Shown one piece after another: positions 9,397 to 20,190 of a stretch of 64,000 nucleotides of DNA (the stretch's first letter is position 1; each line of letters begins with the position of its first letter). The stretch spans positions 62,001-126,000 of the forward strand of contig NZ_MSTQ01000012.1 in NCBI RefSeq assembly GCF_001945365.1, in the 5' to 3' direction. The position numbers were made by a program, and so were the translations under genes. Origin of the DNA: Pseudomonas reinekei. GTDB taxonomy: Bacteria; Pseudomonadota; Gammaproteobacteria; Pseudomonadales; Pseudomonadaceae. Under the pieces are notes generated by a model. That model was given only the letters and a program-made list of their open reading frames with translations. It made no database searches and was not told where the DNA came from.

Positions 9397-10929
9397 ATGA
9401 TTCTGCCTTGGCTAATCCTGATTCCCTTCATCGGCGGCCTGCTGTGCTGGATGGGTGAGCGCTTCGGCTCTACCCTCCCGCGCTGGATTGCGCTGTTGAC
9501 CATGTCCCTGGAACTCGCACTCGGCCTCTGGCTGTGGGCCCATGGCGACTATTCATTTGCTCCGGCGCCTGGCGCCGATCCGACCTGGGTGATTGAGTTC
9601 AAGCACATCTGGATCCAGCGCTTCGGCATCAGCGTGCACCTGGCCCTCGATGGCCTGTCGCTGCTGATGATCCTGCTGACCGGTTTGCTGGGTGTCCTCT
9701 CGGTACTCTGCTCGTGGAAAGAGATCCAGCGTCACGTGGGTTTCTTCCACCTGAACCTGATGTGGATCCTGGGCGGTGTCGTCGGCGTGTTCCTCGCCCT
9801 CGACCTGTTCATGTTCTTCTTCTTCTGGGAAATGATGCTGGTGCCGATGTACTTCCTCATCGCGCTCTGGGGTCACAGTTCTTCGGACGGCAAGAAAACC
9901 CGGATCTACGCGGCGACCAAGTTCTTCATCTTCACTCAGGCTTCCGGCCTGATCATGCTGGTGGCGATCCTCGGTCTGGTGCTGGTCAACTTCAACGAAA
10001 CCGGCGTGATTACCTTCAACTACGCCGACCTGTTGAAAACCAAGATGTCGATGACCACCGAGTACATCCTGATGCTCGGCTTCTTCATCGCCTTCGCGGT
10101 CAAGCTGCCCGTCGTACCATTCCACTCCTGGTTGCCTGACGCTCACGCCCAGGCGCCGACCGCCGGTTCCGTCGACCTCGCCGGTATCTTGCTGAAGACT
10201 GCTGCCTACGGCCTGCTGCGTTTCGCCCTGCCGCTGTTCCCGAATGCCTCGGCCGAATTCGCGCCGATTGCCATGACCCTGGGTCTGATCGGGATCTTCT
10301 ACGGTGCGTTCCTGGCCTTCGCACAAACCGACATCAAGCGTCTGATCGCCTTCTCGTCCGTTTCCCACATGGGCTTCGTACTGATCGGCATCTACTCCGG
10401 CAGCCAACTGGCGCTGCAGGGGGCAGTCATGCAGATGCTGGCGCACGGTCTGTCGGCCGCGGCACTCTTTATCCTGAGTGGCCAGCTGTACGAGCGCACC
10501 CACACCCGCGACATGCGTGAAATGGGTGGCCTGTGGTCGAAGATCGCTTACCTGCCGGCCCTCAGCCTGTTCTTCGCAGCAGCGTCCCTGGGCTTGCCGG
10601 GTACCGGTAACTTCGTCGGTGAGTTCCTGATCCTGATCGGCAGCTTCGCCAGTGCCCCGTGGATCACCATCATCGCCACTACCGGCCTGGTGTTCGGTTC
10701 GGTCTACTCGCTGATCATGATCCACCGTGCGTACTTCGGTCCGGCCAAATCGGACGCGGTACTGCACGGCATGGACGGTCGCGAACTGATCATGGTGGTC
10801 GGTCTGGCTGCACTGCTGATCTACCTCGGCGTGTACCCACAACCGTTCCTCGATACCTCTGCCGCTACGATGCATGGCGTGCAGCAATGGCTCGGCACCG
10901 CCTTCACTCAACTCGCTTCGGCCCGGTAA
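9397..10929 (+). CDS. nuoM: NADH-quinone oxidoreductase subunit M (antiporter-like)
   Basis: A 510-residue antiporter-like proton-pumping subunit with about 14 transmembrane helices. It shows the conserved FFFWEMMLVPMYFLIALWG glutamate helix, KLPVVPFHSWLPDAHAQAPT, and the typical TDIKRLIAFSSVSHMG motif. It follows nuoL and is seven bases from the nuoN start. Confidence 0.98.
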   Translation: MILPWLILIPFIGGLLCWMGERFGSTLPRWIALLTMSLELALGLWLWAHGDYSFAPAPGADPTWVIEFKHIWIQRFGISVHLALDGLSLLMILLTGLLGVLSVLCSWKEIQRHVGFFHLNLMWILGGVVGVFLALDLFMFFFFWEMMLVPMYFLIALWGHSSSDGKKTRIYAATKFFIFTQASGLIMLVAILGLVLVNFNETGVITFNYADLLKTKMSMTTEYILMLGFFIAFAVKLPVVPFHSWLPDAHAQAPTAGSVDLAGILLKTAAYGLLRFALPLFPNASAEFAPIAMTLGLIGIFYGAFLAFAQTDIKRLIAFSSVSHMGFVLIGIYSGSQLALQGAVMQMLAHGLSAAALFILSGQLYERTHTRDMREMGGLWSKIAYLPALSLFFAAASLGLPGTGNFVGEFLILIGSFASAPWITIIATTGLVFGSVYSLIMIHRAYFGPAKSDAVLHGMDGRELIMVVGLAALLIYLGVYPQPFLDTSAATMHGVQQWLGTAFTQLASAR

Positions 10930-10936
10930 GAGCGCT

Positions 10937-12400
10937 ATGGAATTCACGACTCAACACTTTATCGCGCTAGCGCCGCTGTTGATTACCAGCCTCACCATTA
11001 TCGTGGTGATGCTGGCAATCGCCTGGCGCCGCAACCACTCGCAGACCTTCCTGATTTCCGTGGCGGGTCTGAACCTGGCACTGCTGTCGATCCTGCCTGC
11101 CCTGAAAGTCGCGCCCCTGGCCGTGACGCCGTTGCTGCAGATCGACACCTTTGCCTGCCTGTACATGGCGCTGATCCTGGTCGCCACCCTTGCCTGCGTC
11201 ACCCTCGCCCACGCCTACCTCGGCGATGGCGGTTCGGGTTACCCGGGCAATCGTGAAGAACTGTACCTGCTGATCCTGATGGCCGCCGCCGGCGGCCTGG
11301 TTCTGGTCAGCGCGCAGCACCTGGCCGGGTTGTTCATCGGCCTGGAACTGCTGTCGGTGCCGGTCTACGGTCTGGTGGCCTACGCCTTCTTCAACAAGCG
11401 TTCGCTGGAAGCCGGCATCAAGTACATGGTGCTGTCGGCAGCCGGTTCGGCGTTCCTGTTGTTCGGCATGGCGCTGCTGTACGCGGACGCGGGTTCCCTG
11501 AGCTTCGTCGGCATCGGTCAGGCGCTGGCGGCTACCGGTCTGCCTAGCTCGCTGGCGCAACTGGGCCTGGGCATGATGCTGATCGGTCTGGCGTTCAAGC
11601 TGTCGCTCGTACCGTTCCACCTCTGGACGCCGGACGTTTACGAAGGTGCTCCGGCGCCGGTTGCAGCGTTCCTCGCGACCGCTTCCAAAGTGGCTGTGTT
11701 CGCGGTGATGGTGCGTCTGTTCCAGATCTCGCCAGCGGCGAGCAGCGGCGTGTTGAGCGACGTGCTGACCATCATCGCCATCGCGTCGATCCTGTTCGGT
11801 AACCTGCTGGCCCTGACCCAGAGCAACCTCAAGCGTCTGCTGGGTTACTCGTCCATCGCCCACTTCGGTTACCTGCTGATCGCCCTGGTGGCGAGCAAGG
11901 GTCTGGCCGTGGAAGCCATCGGCGTGTACCTGGTCACCTACGTGATCACCAGCCTCGGCGCGTTTGGCGTGATCACCCTGATGTCCTCGCCGTACAACGG
12001 TCGTGACGCTGATGCCCTGTACGAATACCGCGGCCTGTTCTGGCGCCGTCCGTACCTGACCGCGGTAATGACCGTGATGATGCTGTCGCTGGCCGGTATC
12101 CCGCTGACTGCGGGCTTCATCGGCAAGTTCTACATCATCGCCACCGGTGTCGAATCTCACCAATGGTGGCTGGTTGGCTCGCTGGTACTGGGCAGCGCCA
12201 TCGGCGTGTTCTACTACCTGCGTGTGATGGTCACCCTGTACCTGATCGAACCGAACCTGCGTCGCCACGATGCACAACTGCACTGGGAACAAAAGGCAGG
12301 CGGCGTAATGCTGCTGGCCATCGCCCTGGTCGCGTTCTTCCTCGGCGTCTACCCACAACCGCTGCTGAACCTGGTTCAACAGTCGGGCCTGGCGGGTTGA
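10937..12400 (+). CDS. nuoN: NADH-quinone oxidoreductase subunit N (antiporter-like)
   Basis: A 487-residue antiporter-like subunit that completes the proton-pumping arm. It shows the glutamate helix ELLSVPVYGLVAY, KLSLVPFHLWTPDVYEGAPAP and SNLKRLLGYSSIAHFGY. I chose the ATG at 10937 (MEFTTQHFIAL) because the longer reading frame from 10874 would overlap nuoM by 56 bases with non-family sequence. It is the last gene of the operon and a strong terminator follows. Confidence 0.97.
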   Translation: MEFTTQHFIALAPLLITSLTIIVVMLAIAWRRNHSQTFLISVAGLNLALLSILPALKVAPLAVTPLLQIDTFACLYMALILVATLACVTLAHAYLGDGGSGYPGNREELYLLILMAAAGGLVLVSAQHLAGLFIGLELLSVPVYGLVAYAFFNKRSLEAGIKYMVLSAAGSAFLLFGMALLYADAGSLSFVGIGQALAATGLPSSLAQLGLGMMLIGLAFKLSLVPFHLWTPDVYEGAPAPVAAFLATASKVAVFAVMVRLFQISPAASSGVLSDVLTIIAIASILFGNLLALTQSNLKRLLGYSSIAHFGYLLIALVASKGLAVEAIGVYLVTYVITSLGAFGVITLMSSPYNGRDADALYEYRGLFWRRPYLTAVMTVMMLSLAGIPLTAGFIGKFYIIATGVESHQWWLVGSLVLGSAIGVFYYLRVMVTLYLIEPNLRRHDAQLHWEQKAGGVMLLAIALVAFFLGVYPQPLLNLVQQSGLAG

Positions 12401-12430
12401 TCGCTTAAGCGACATTCGGCAGTAAACAGA

Positions 12431-12458
12431 AACGGCACCTTCGGGTGCCGTTTTTGTT
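12431..12458 (+). terminator. Rho-independent terminator of the nuo operon
   Basis: A 9-bp GC-rich stem AACGGCACC / GGTGCCGTT closes a TTCG tetraloop and is followed by a long T-rich run (TTTTTGTTTTT). It lies 30 bases after the nuoN stop. Confidence 0.93.
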
Positions 12459-12510
12459 TTTGTGGGATTCGTGTTCGGTCACCAGCAATTAGTTGTCAGG
12501 GCTGGCCTCA

Positions 12511-12601
12511 TCGCGAGCAGGCTCGCTCCCACAGGGGATTCTGTGGGCACTCACATCGTGAACACCGCCGATCACATGTGGCAGCTAGCCTGCTAGCGAT
12601 T
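12511..12601. repeat. REP sequence with degenerate partner
   Basis: TCGCGAGCAGGCTCGCTCCCACA at 12511-12533 is a full-match REP. About 40 bases later ATGTGGCAGCTAGCCTGCTAGCGAT (12575-12599) looks like a decayed inverted partner. The pair lies in the convergent gap between nuoN and the transporter operon. Confidence 0.75.
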
Positions 12602-12615
12602 GCGGTAGATCAGGC

Positions 12616-12644
12616 AAAAAAAAACGGCACCTTACGGTGCCGTT
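12616..12644 (-). terminator. Terminator of the glycerol-type ABC operon
   Basis: The stem AACGGCACC / GGTGCCGTT (loop TTAC) at 12623-12644 is followed, reading the minus strand, by a run of nine T (A-run at 12616-12624). It lies 20 bases beyond the stop of the substrate-binding protein gene. Its stem is identical to the nuo terminator on the other side of this gap. Confidence 0.92.
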
Positions 12645-12663
12645 CGCTTCTTACAGGTCAGCC

Positions 12664-14406
12664 TTACTTACGCGCTGCCTCCCACGATTTCAGCAGTTCG
12701 GCATAGCTCACGGTCTCGCCCTTAGGCTTTTCGTTTTCCAGTTTCGGCTTCGGTGCGCCCGGTTGGTCGAACCAGTATTGCGCATCGCGCTCAGGGTTCA
12801 TCTTAGGTGCGCAAGTAGCCTGGGCCTTGGAACGTTCCAGGCGGGTCATGATCGCGTCCTGATCCTTGGCCAGACCGTCAAGTGCCTGTTGCGGGGTTTT
12901 CTCGCCGCTGGCGGCTTCGGCAATGTGGCTCCACCACAACTGCGCGAGGCGCGGGTAATCCGGCACGTTGGTCCCGGTCGGGGTCCATTGCACGCGGGCC
13001 GGGCTGCGGTAGAACTCCACTAGGCCCCCGAGTTTTGGCGCCAGGTCGGTCATCGCTTGCGAATTGATGTCCGACTCGCGGATCGGGGTCAGGCCGACGA
13101 TGGTTTTCTTCAGCGATACGGTTTTCGAAGTCACGAACTGCGCATACAGCCAGGCTGCGAGTTTTTGCTTTTCAGGCGTGGACTTCATGAACGTCCAGGA
13201 ACCCACGTCCTGATAGCCCAGTTTCATCCCCTCTTCCCAGTACGGACCCCGTGGCGACGGCGCCATGCGCCATTTCGGCGTGCCATCGGCGTTCATCACC
13301 GCCAGGCCCGGTTTGGTCATGTCGGCGGTAAAGGCGGTGTACCAGAAGATCTGCTGGGCGATGTTGCCTTGGGACGGCACCGGCCCGGATTCGGAGAAGG
13401 TCATGCCCGCCGCTTCCGGTGGCGCGTATTTCTTCATCCAGTCCACGTACTTGGTGGTGGCGAACACGGCCGCCGGGCCATTGGTGTCACCGCCACGGGT
13501 CACGCTGGAACCCACCGGGTGGCAATCCTCGACGCGGATACCCCATTCGTCCACCGGCAAACCGTTCGGCAAGCCCTTGTCGCCGCCACCGGCCATGGAA
13601 AACCAGGCATCGGTGAAGCGCCAGCCCAGGGACGGGTCTTTCTTGCCGTAGTCCATGTGCCCGTAAACGCGCTTGCCGTCGATTTCCTTGACGTCTTCGG
13701 TGAAGAATTTGGCGATGTCTTCATAGGCCGACCAGTTCACCGGTACGCCCAACTCGTAGCCGTACTTTTCCTTGAACTTGGCTTTCAGGTCCGCGCGCTC
13801 GAACCAGTCGGCACGGAACCAGTACAGGTTGGCGAACTGCTGGTCGGGCAGCTGATAGATCTTGCCGTCCGGTGCCGTGGTAAACGAGATGCCGATGAAG
13901 TCCTTGAGGTCGAGGGTCGGCGAGGTGAAGTTCTTGCCCTCGTTGGCCATCAGGTCGGTGATCGATTCGGTCTTGCCGTAGCGGAAGTGCGTACCGATCA
14001 GGTCCGAGTCATTGACCCAGCCGTCATAGATGTTCTTGTCCGACTGCATCTGGGTTTGCAATTTTTCCACCACGTCGCCTTCCTGCAGCAGGTCGTGGGT
14101 CAGCTTGATCCCGGTGATCTCGCTGAAGGCCTTGGCCAGCACCTTGGATTCATACTCGTGGGTGGCGATGGTTTCCGATACCACCTTGATGCTCATCCCG
14201 CGAAACGGTTCGGCGGCCTTGATGAACCACTTCAACTCTTCGAGTTGCTGATCGGCCGTCAGGGTCGACGGCTTGAATTCAGCGCCGATCCATTTCTTTG
14301 CCGCGTCTTCGTAGGCATCGGCCCAGGCCGAAGCGCTCAAACCGCTGAGTGCCAGCATGGCTGCCAATGAAATGCTATGTCGCAGCTTATTGTTTTTGTC
14401 GAACAT
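12664..14406 (-). CDS. glpV: Glycerol-type ABC transporter substrate-binding protein (GlpV-like)
   Basis: A 580-residue periplasmic solute-binding protein, long for the class. A signal peptide spans about residues 1-30 (hydrophobic ISLAAMLALSGLSASAWA, cleavage before DAYEDA). I chose the ATG at 14406 because a textbook Shine-Dalgarno (AAGGAGGTC on the minus strand, 14410-14418) lies just upstream and the signal peptide begins there. Gene order (two ATPases, two permeases, a DUF2160 protein, then a large binding protein) matches the GlpSTPQUV glycerol importer described in Rhizobium leguminosarum, so glycerol is the likely substrate. The assignment rests on gene order and family; a related polyol is possible. 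Confidence 0.8.
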   Translation of the reverse strand: MFDKNNKLRHSISLAAMLALSGLSASAWADAYEDAAKKWIGAEFKPSTLTADQQLEELKWFIKAAEPFRGMSIKVVSETIATHEYESKVLAKAFSEITGIKLTHDLLQEGDVVEKLQTQMQSDKNIYDGWVNDSDLIGTHFRYGKTESITDLMANEGKNFTSPTLDLKDFIGISFTTAPDGKIYQLPDQQFANLYWFRADWFERADLKAKFKEKYGYELGVPVNWSAYEDIAKFFTEDVKEIDGKRVYGHMDYGKKDPSLGWRFTDAWFSMAGGGDKGLPNGLPVDEWGIRVEDCHPVGSSVTRGGDTNGPAAVFATTKYVDWMKKYAPPEAAGMTFSESGPVPSQGNIAQQIFWYTAFTADMTKPGLAVMNADGTPKWRMAPSPRGPYWEEGMKLGYQDVGSWTFMKSTPEKQKLAAWLYAQFVTSKTVSLKKTIVGLTPIRESDINSQAMTDLAPKLGGLVEFYRSPARVQWTPTGTNVPDYPRLAQLWWSHIAEAASGEKTPQQALDGLAKDQDAIMTRLERSKAQATCAPKMNPERDAQYWFDQPGAPKPKLENEKPKGETVSYAELLKSWEAARK

Positions 14407-14453
14407 AGAGACCTCCTTATTGAGTTTCGGAGCAACATTGCCGAGCGATTCGA

Positions 14454-14726
14454 CTAGCCCCAACGCATCACAGCCAACAGCCACACCAGGGACAACGCGA
14501 ACGCTACCCAGATGCTCCAGTCGGTCACGCCGATTACCAGCAAATGCAGGTAGGCGCTGCCGAGAAGACCGATGAACAAGCGATCACCACGGGTGGTGGC
14601 AATCGGTAAAAAACCACGCCGAAGCACACTCGGCGAGCGCAACTCCCAAGTGGTCATGCCCACCAGGATCAAACCGATCACACCGAAAAACGCCGCCGTC
14701 GGGACGGTCCAGCTCATCCATTCCAT
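14454..14726 (-). CDS. glpU: Small DUF2160 membrane protein of the glycerol-type ABC transporter (GlpU-like)
   Basis: A 90-residue protein with two to three hydrophobic segments (TAAFFGVIGLILVGMTTW; LLGSAYLHLLVIGVTDW; IWVAFALSLVWLLAV). It fits the DUF2160 family that sits between permease and binding-protein genes in GlpSTPQUV-type operons. Its biochemical role is unknown to me; it may be an accessory transporter subunit. The start is set at MEWMSWTVP, 10 bases after the preceding permease gene; the ATG one codon earlier is also possible. Confidence 0.8.
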   Translation of the reverse strand: MEWMSWTVPTAAFFGVIGLILVGMTTWELRSPSVLRRGFLPIATTRGDRLFIGLLGSAYLHLLVIGVTDWSIWVAFALSLVWLLAVMRWG

Positions 14727-14736
14727 CATCAGTTCC

Positions 14737-15537
<801 letters not shown>

Positions 15538-15545
15538 GGCGGGCC

Positions 15546-16408
<863 letters not shown>

Positions 16409-16412
<4 letters not shown>

Positions 16413-17524
16413 GGCTGCACCTCATTGTTGGCCTGTGCTTCCAGCAGGAACTCGTCGGCGTAGACCATCAACCACTGCGCCGGGAAACTGATGTAGGCCG
16501 TGCCTTCCGGCACGGGTTTGTCTTCCGCCAGACGTACTTTCAGCGGTGCGCCATCGAGGTTCAGGGTCATGATCTTGTAGGTGCCGAGGTCTTCGACGTG
16601 TACGACCTGCGCCCGCATCGCGTCATCAAACGGCTCGTCCCAGACATGCACGAACTCGGGGCGAATGCCGACCTTCAGGGTTTTCCACTCGGCTTCGGCG
16701 ATGCGTTTTTGCAGGGCCTCGGACAGCGGCAAGTGCGTCGATGCGAAACCGACGCCGCCCGGTTGTGGCTGGACCTCGATCAGGTTCATGCCCGGACTGC
16801 CAATGAAATAGCCGACAAAGGTGTGGCTCGGCCGTTCGAACAACTCCCGGGGCGTGCCGAATTGCACGATCTGGCCGCCGTACATCACCGCGATCTTGTC
16901 GGCAAAGGTCGAGGCCTCCAGCTGATCGTGAGTGACGTAGACCATGGTGATGTTGAACTGCTCGTGAATCTGCTTGAGCTTGCGCCGCAGCTTCCACTTC
17001 AGGTGCGGGTCGATCACCGTCAACGGTTCATCGAAGAGGATCGCCGACACGTCATCGCGCACCAAACCACGGCCCATGGAGACTTTCTGTTTTTCATCGG
17101 CGGTGAGGTTGCGGGCTTTTTTGCTCAGCAGGTTTTGCAGGTCGAGGACTTCGGCGATCTCCTGCACCTTGGTGTGGATTTTCGCCTCGGCCATGCCCTG
17201 GTTACGCAAGGGGAACGCGAGGTTGTCGAACACCGTCATGGTGTCGTAGACCACCGGGAACTGGAAAACCTGGGCGATGTTGCGCTTCTCCGGGGTCAGG
17301 TCATTGACCGCTTTGCCGTCGAACAGCACATGCCCCTGGGACGGGCTGAGCAATCCGGAAATGATGTTGAGCAACGTCGACTTGCCGCAACCCGACGGAC
17401 CGAGCAAGGCGAAAGCGCCGCCCTGCTCCCAGATGTGGTCCATCTCGCGGATCGCATAGTCCTCCGGCCCAGCCGGGGTTTTGGTGTAGCTGTGGGCGAG
17501 GTTCTGCAAACGGATTTCGGCCAT
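16409..17524 (-). CDS. glpT: ABC transporter ATPase (GlpT-like), with non-canonical signature motif
   Basis: A 371-residue MalK/UgpC-type ATPase. It has Walker A GPSGCGKST, Walker B ILFDEPL, an H-loop (YVTHDQ) and a C-terminal TOBE-like regulatory domain from about residue 240. The family signature LSGGQ is replaced by LTADEKQKVSMGRGLVR, so the ATP site using this subunit's signature loop may be weak. The first base of its ATG is the last base of the upstream ATPase stop (TGATG). 'glpT' follows the rhizobial GlpSTPQUV naming and is not the E. coli glycerol-3-phosphate antiporter. Confidence 0.82.
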
Positions 17525-18618
17525 CAGGCAACCCTCGCGACGCGCCGGCCCGGCGCCTGGACCAGCCGCCCCTGCGCATCGAACACAAACAGTTTATGGG
17601 TCGGGATGTAGATGCGGATCGGCGCATCGACGTCGTATTCGTGAACGCCCGGCAAGTGCAGCACCAGCAGGAAATGCTCGTTGCGCACGTGCAGGAAGGT
17701 TTCCGAGCCGCTGATCTCGGCGACTTCGACAGTCACCGCCAGTTCAAGGTCATCGTCGTTGCTCGGCACCAGCGAGATGTGGCTGGGCCGCACACCGAAG
17801 CGGAACTCGCCCTCGCCCACCGGGCGCAAGTCGACGTTCAACGGGAAGTGAACGAAGTTGGCGAAGCTCACTTCGTTGTCGGCGATGCGCCCCGGCATCA
17901 GGTTGATCGGCGGCTCGGAGAACAATTCCGCTGCCAGCACCGTCTGCGGCTGGTGATAGACCTCGGATGACTTGCCGCTCTGGATCACCCGGCCTTCATG
18001 AAGAATGGTCGTGGTGCCGCCCAGCGCCAGCGCTTCGTTGGGTTCGGTGGTGGCGTAGATCGCGATGGTGTGGCGCGCCTTGAACAGCTCGCGCATTTCC
18101 TGGCGCAGCTCTTCACGCAGTTTGTAATCGAGATTGACCAGCGGCTCGTCGAACAGGATCAGTTCGGCATCCTTGACCAGCGCCCGGGCCATGGCCGTGC
18201 GTTGTTGCTGACCACCGGAAAGTTCGAGGGGATAGCGCTTGAGAAACTTCTCGATGCGCAGCATCTTCGCGGTTTCCAGCACTTTGCTCTGAATCACCTC
18301 GTTGGACGCACCGGCCTGCCGCAGCGGCGAGGCGATGTTCTCGAAGACGGTCATGGTCGGATAGTTGATGAACTGCTGATACACCATCGACACATTGCGC
18401 AGACGCACCGGGCGTTGCGTGACATCGACGCCGTTCATCAGGATGCGGCCGGTGTCCGGCTTGTCCAGCCCGGCCATCAGACGCATGAGACTGGTCTTGC
18501 CGGACAGCGTGCGCCCCAGCAAAACGTTGAAGGATCCGGGTTCGAAACTGAGACACGCATCATCGATCCAGGTCTGGCCCTCGACGGTGCGGCTGACATG
18601 CTCCAGGGTTAATGACAT
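17524..18618 (-). CDS. glpS: ABC transporter ATPase (GlpS-like), first gene of the glycerol-type operon
   Basis: A 364-residue ATPase. Its Walker A reads GRTLSGKTS, which fits GxxxxGKT but is not the common GPSGSGKST. It has an intact signature LSGGQQQR, Walker B ILFDEPLVNLD and a C-terminal TOBE-like domain. The usual H-loop histidine appears replaced: the region reads AIYATTEPNEAL where VTHDQ is expected. It heads the operon, 45 bases downstream of a sigma-54 promoter, and probably forms an asymmetric ATPase pair with the next gene. Confidence 0.82.
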   Translation of the reverse strand: MSLTLEHVSRTVEGQTWIDDACLSFEPGSFNVLLGRTLSGKTSLMRLMAGLDKPDTGRILMNGVDVTQRPVRLRNVSMVYQQFINYPTMTVFENIASPLRQAGASNEVIQSKVLETAKMLRIEKFLKRYPLELSGGQQQRTAMARALVKDAELILFDEPLVNLDYKLREELRQEMRELFKARHTIAIYATTEPNEALALGGTTTILHEGRVIQSGKSSEVYHQPQTVLAAELFSEPPINLMPGRIADNEVSFANFVHFPLNVDLRPVGEGEFRFGVRPSHISLVPSNDDDLELAVTVEVAEISGSETFLHVRNEHFLLVLHLPGVHEYDVDAPIRIYIPTHKLFVFDAQGRLVQAPGRRVARVA

Positions 18619-18630
18619 GGCTCGGCCTTT

Positions 18631-18638
18631 TTATTTTT
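18631..18638 (-). promoter_or_regulatory. A-rich Crc/Hfq-type (CA) motif before glpS
   Basis: The minus strand reads CCAAAAATAAAAAGG just ahead of the Shine-Dalgarno and start codon. AAAAATAA matches the AAnAAnAA element bound by Hfq/Crc in catabolite-repressed Pseudomonas mRNAs. The motif is short and A-rich, so the call is tentative. Confidence 0.45.
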
Positions 18639-18662
18639 GGAGTCAAGCGACCGGAGCTATAC

Positions 18663-18678
18663 AGCGACTTTCGTGCCA
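18663..18678 (-). promoter_or_regulatory. Sigma-54 (-24/-12) promoter of the glycerol-type ABC operon
   Basis: The minus strand reads TGGCACG-AAAG-TCGCT, against the consensus TGGCACG-N4-TTGCW. The -24 GG and -12 GC dinucleotides are intact with exact spacing, and there is one mismatch in the -12 element. It lies 45 bases upstream of the first ATPase start. Confidence 0.85.
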
Positions 18679-18742
18679 AAAATCTTAAACGGTTGATTCA
18701 GCTGGGAAATCCTGAAAATCACGGGAAAAGTGCGTTCGTAAC

Positions 18743-18780
18743 TGAACACAAATGAACAATCGGAAATGAACAATTGAACA
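18743..18780. promoter_or_regulatory. Four TGAACA repeats: probable activator binding sites
   Basis: TGAACA occurs at 18743, 18753, 18767 and 18775, about 65-120 bases upstream of the sigma-54 promoter. This is a typical enhancer position for an AcoR/NtrC-type activator. Two further copies lie at 20590 and 20600, upstream of the sigma-54 activator gene in this window. Confidence 0.65.
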
Positions 18781-18837
18781 GTTCTACGTCGAGATGACTT
18801 CACAAAACGCTGACTTATTGCGCCCTGATACTTCTGG

Positions 18838-18902
18838 TCGGCAGCTTTACTAGCGACGACTGCGTCCTCGGACGCAGCCTCGCAGGCTCGACAGCGGCTA
18901 TG
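18838..18902. repeat. Intergenic palindromic repeat, non-REP class
   Basis: The segment contains CTGCGTCC-TC-GGACGCAG (18860-18877) and, further on, GCCTCGCAGGCTCGACAGCGGCTAT. I recognise this as a common intergenic repeat of fluorescent pseudomonads, distinct from the GTGGGAGCGAG class. It lies after galM and may form a terminator-like structure. Confidence 0.55.
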
Positions 18903-18924
18903 TGGTATGGCGAGAGTTCGGGGA

Positions 18925-20073
18925 CTATCGGGCGGAAAACTTCAGCACAACGCTCTGGGTATAGGTTTTGCCCGGATCCAGTCGCGTTGAAGGGAAGTTC
19001 GGCTGGTTCGGCGAATCCGGGTAATGCTGAGTCTCCAGCGTGAACGCGCCCCAATGCGGGTAAATCTTGCCGGCCTTGCCCTTGACCGTGCCGTCGAGGA
19101 AGTTGCCGGTGTAGAACTGTACGCCCGGTTCGCTGGTGTAGAGCTGCAAGCGGCGGCCCGATTGCGGGTCGCTGACATCAGCGGCGAGCTTGTTCACGTC
19201 GCCCTTGGCGTCCAGCACCCAGTTGAAGTCAAAACCACCCTGTTTCGATTCAGCGAATTTCAGCTGCGGGTGATCAGCCTTGATATTTTTGCCGATGGCG
19301 GTGGGCTGGGTGAAGTCCATCGGTGTGTTGGCGACCGGCGCCAGTTCACCGGTGGGGATCAACGTGGCATTAACCGGCGTGTACTGCGACGCGTACAGGG
19401 TAGCGACCTGTTTCAGCACATCACCATTACCGGCGCCGGCGAGGTTGAAATAGCTGTGGTTGGTCAGGTTCAGCACCGTCGGTTTATCGGTCGATGCCTT
19501 GTAGTCGATCCGCAGTTCGTTGTTCTCGGTCAGGCTGTAAGTGACCTCGGTTTTCAGGTTGCCGGGAAAGCCCATTTCACCGTCTACTGACAGATAAGTC
19601 AGAGTCACGCCGACCGAGTCCTTGCTTTTGGTCGGTTGCGCTTTCCACACGCGTTTGTCGAAACCCAGCGGCCCGCCGTGCAGCGAGTTCGGGCCATCGT
19701 TTTTCGGCACTTGATAGTGTCTTCCGTCCAGTTCGAACGCACCGTTGGCCAGGCGATTGCCGTAGCGGCCGATGGTCGCGCCAAAGTACGCGGTACCACT
19801 TTGATAACCCTGAACGTCATCGAAGCCGAGCACGATATCTTCGGACTTGCCGTCCTTTCCCGGCACCATCAGTGACTGCAGAATCCCGCCATAGGTAATG
19901 ACTGTAGCTTGCAGGCCATGGCTGTTGCGCAATATGTATTGTTCGACGGGCGTGCCGTCATTGGTCTTGCCGAACGCTTTGTGTTCGGCAGACAGGCCGG
20001 CAGCCTGGGCGGAGAGCGTGGTGATTATCAGGGACAGTCCGAGGCCGGATAGCACGTGTGGGGGTTGACGCAT
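18925..20073 (-). CDS. galM: Exported aldose 1-epimerase (galactose mutarotase)
   Basis: A 382-residue aldose 1-epimerase that interconverts alpha and beta anomers of aldoses. The catalytic histidine lies in LTNHSYFNLAG and the catalytic glutamate in TSEPGVQFYTGN. FNWVLDAKG and SLHGGPLGFDKRVW are further family motifs. Residues 1-24 are a signal peptide (SLIITTLSAQAA), so it probably acts in the periplasm. It lies between the importer operon and the sigma-54 regulator, on the same strand as the importer. Its own 5' region carries a Crc-type motif. A direct role in glycerol use is not evident. Confidence 0.92.
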   Translation of the reverse strand: MRQPPHVLSGLGLSLIITTLSAQAAGLSAEHKAFGKTNDGTPVEQYILRNSHGLQATVITYGGILQSLMVPGKDGKSEDIVLGFDDVQGYQSGTAYFGATIGRYGNRLANGAFELDGRHYQVPKNDGPNSLHGGPLGFDKRVWKAQPTKSKDSVGVTLTYLSVDGEMGFPGNLKTEVTYSLTENNELRIDYKASTDKPTVLNLTNHSYFNLAGAGNGDVLKQVATLYASQYTPVNATLIPTGELAPVANTPMDFTQPTAIGKNIKADHPQLKFAESKQGGFDFNWVLDAKGDVNKLAADVSDPQSGRRLQLYTSEPGVQFYTGNFLDGTVKGKAGKIYPHWGAFTLETQHYPDSPNQPNFPSTRLDPGKTYTQSVVLKFSAR

Positions 20074-20088
20074 GGTTGACCTTCCTTT

Positions 20089-20096
20089 TTGTTGTT
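20089..20096 (-). promoter_or_regulatory. Crc/Hfq-type (CA) motif at the galM ribosome-binding site
   Basis: The minus strand reads AACAACAAAAAGGAAGG immediately before the galM start. AACAACAA is a full match to the AAnAAnAA element and abuts the Shine-Dalgarno, the position where Hfq/Crc blocks translation. Confidence 0.6.
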
Positions 20097-20190
20097 TTGT
20101 TAATTAGTCATACTAAATACTCAACAATAGAAGATTTATAGCTTTTTTTTGGACGACATCCAACAAAAAGCATGACTTTTTTGCCTCGTC

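Noticed and set aside
12431..12644. Identical AACGGCACC/GGTGCCGTT stems flanking 190 bases as possible mobile-element ends
   Set aside because: Each is followed by a T run in the direction of its own gene; they are ordinary terminators of convergent operons with a common stem sequence.
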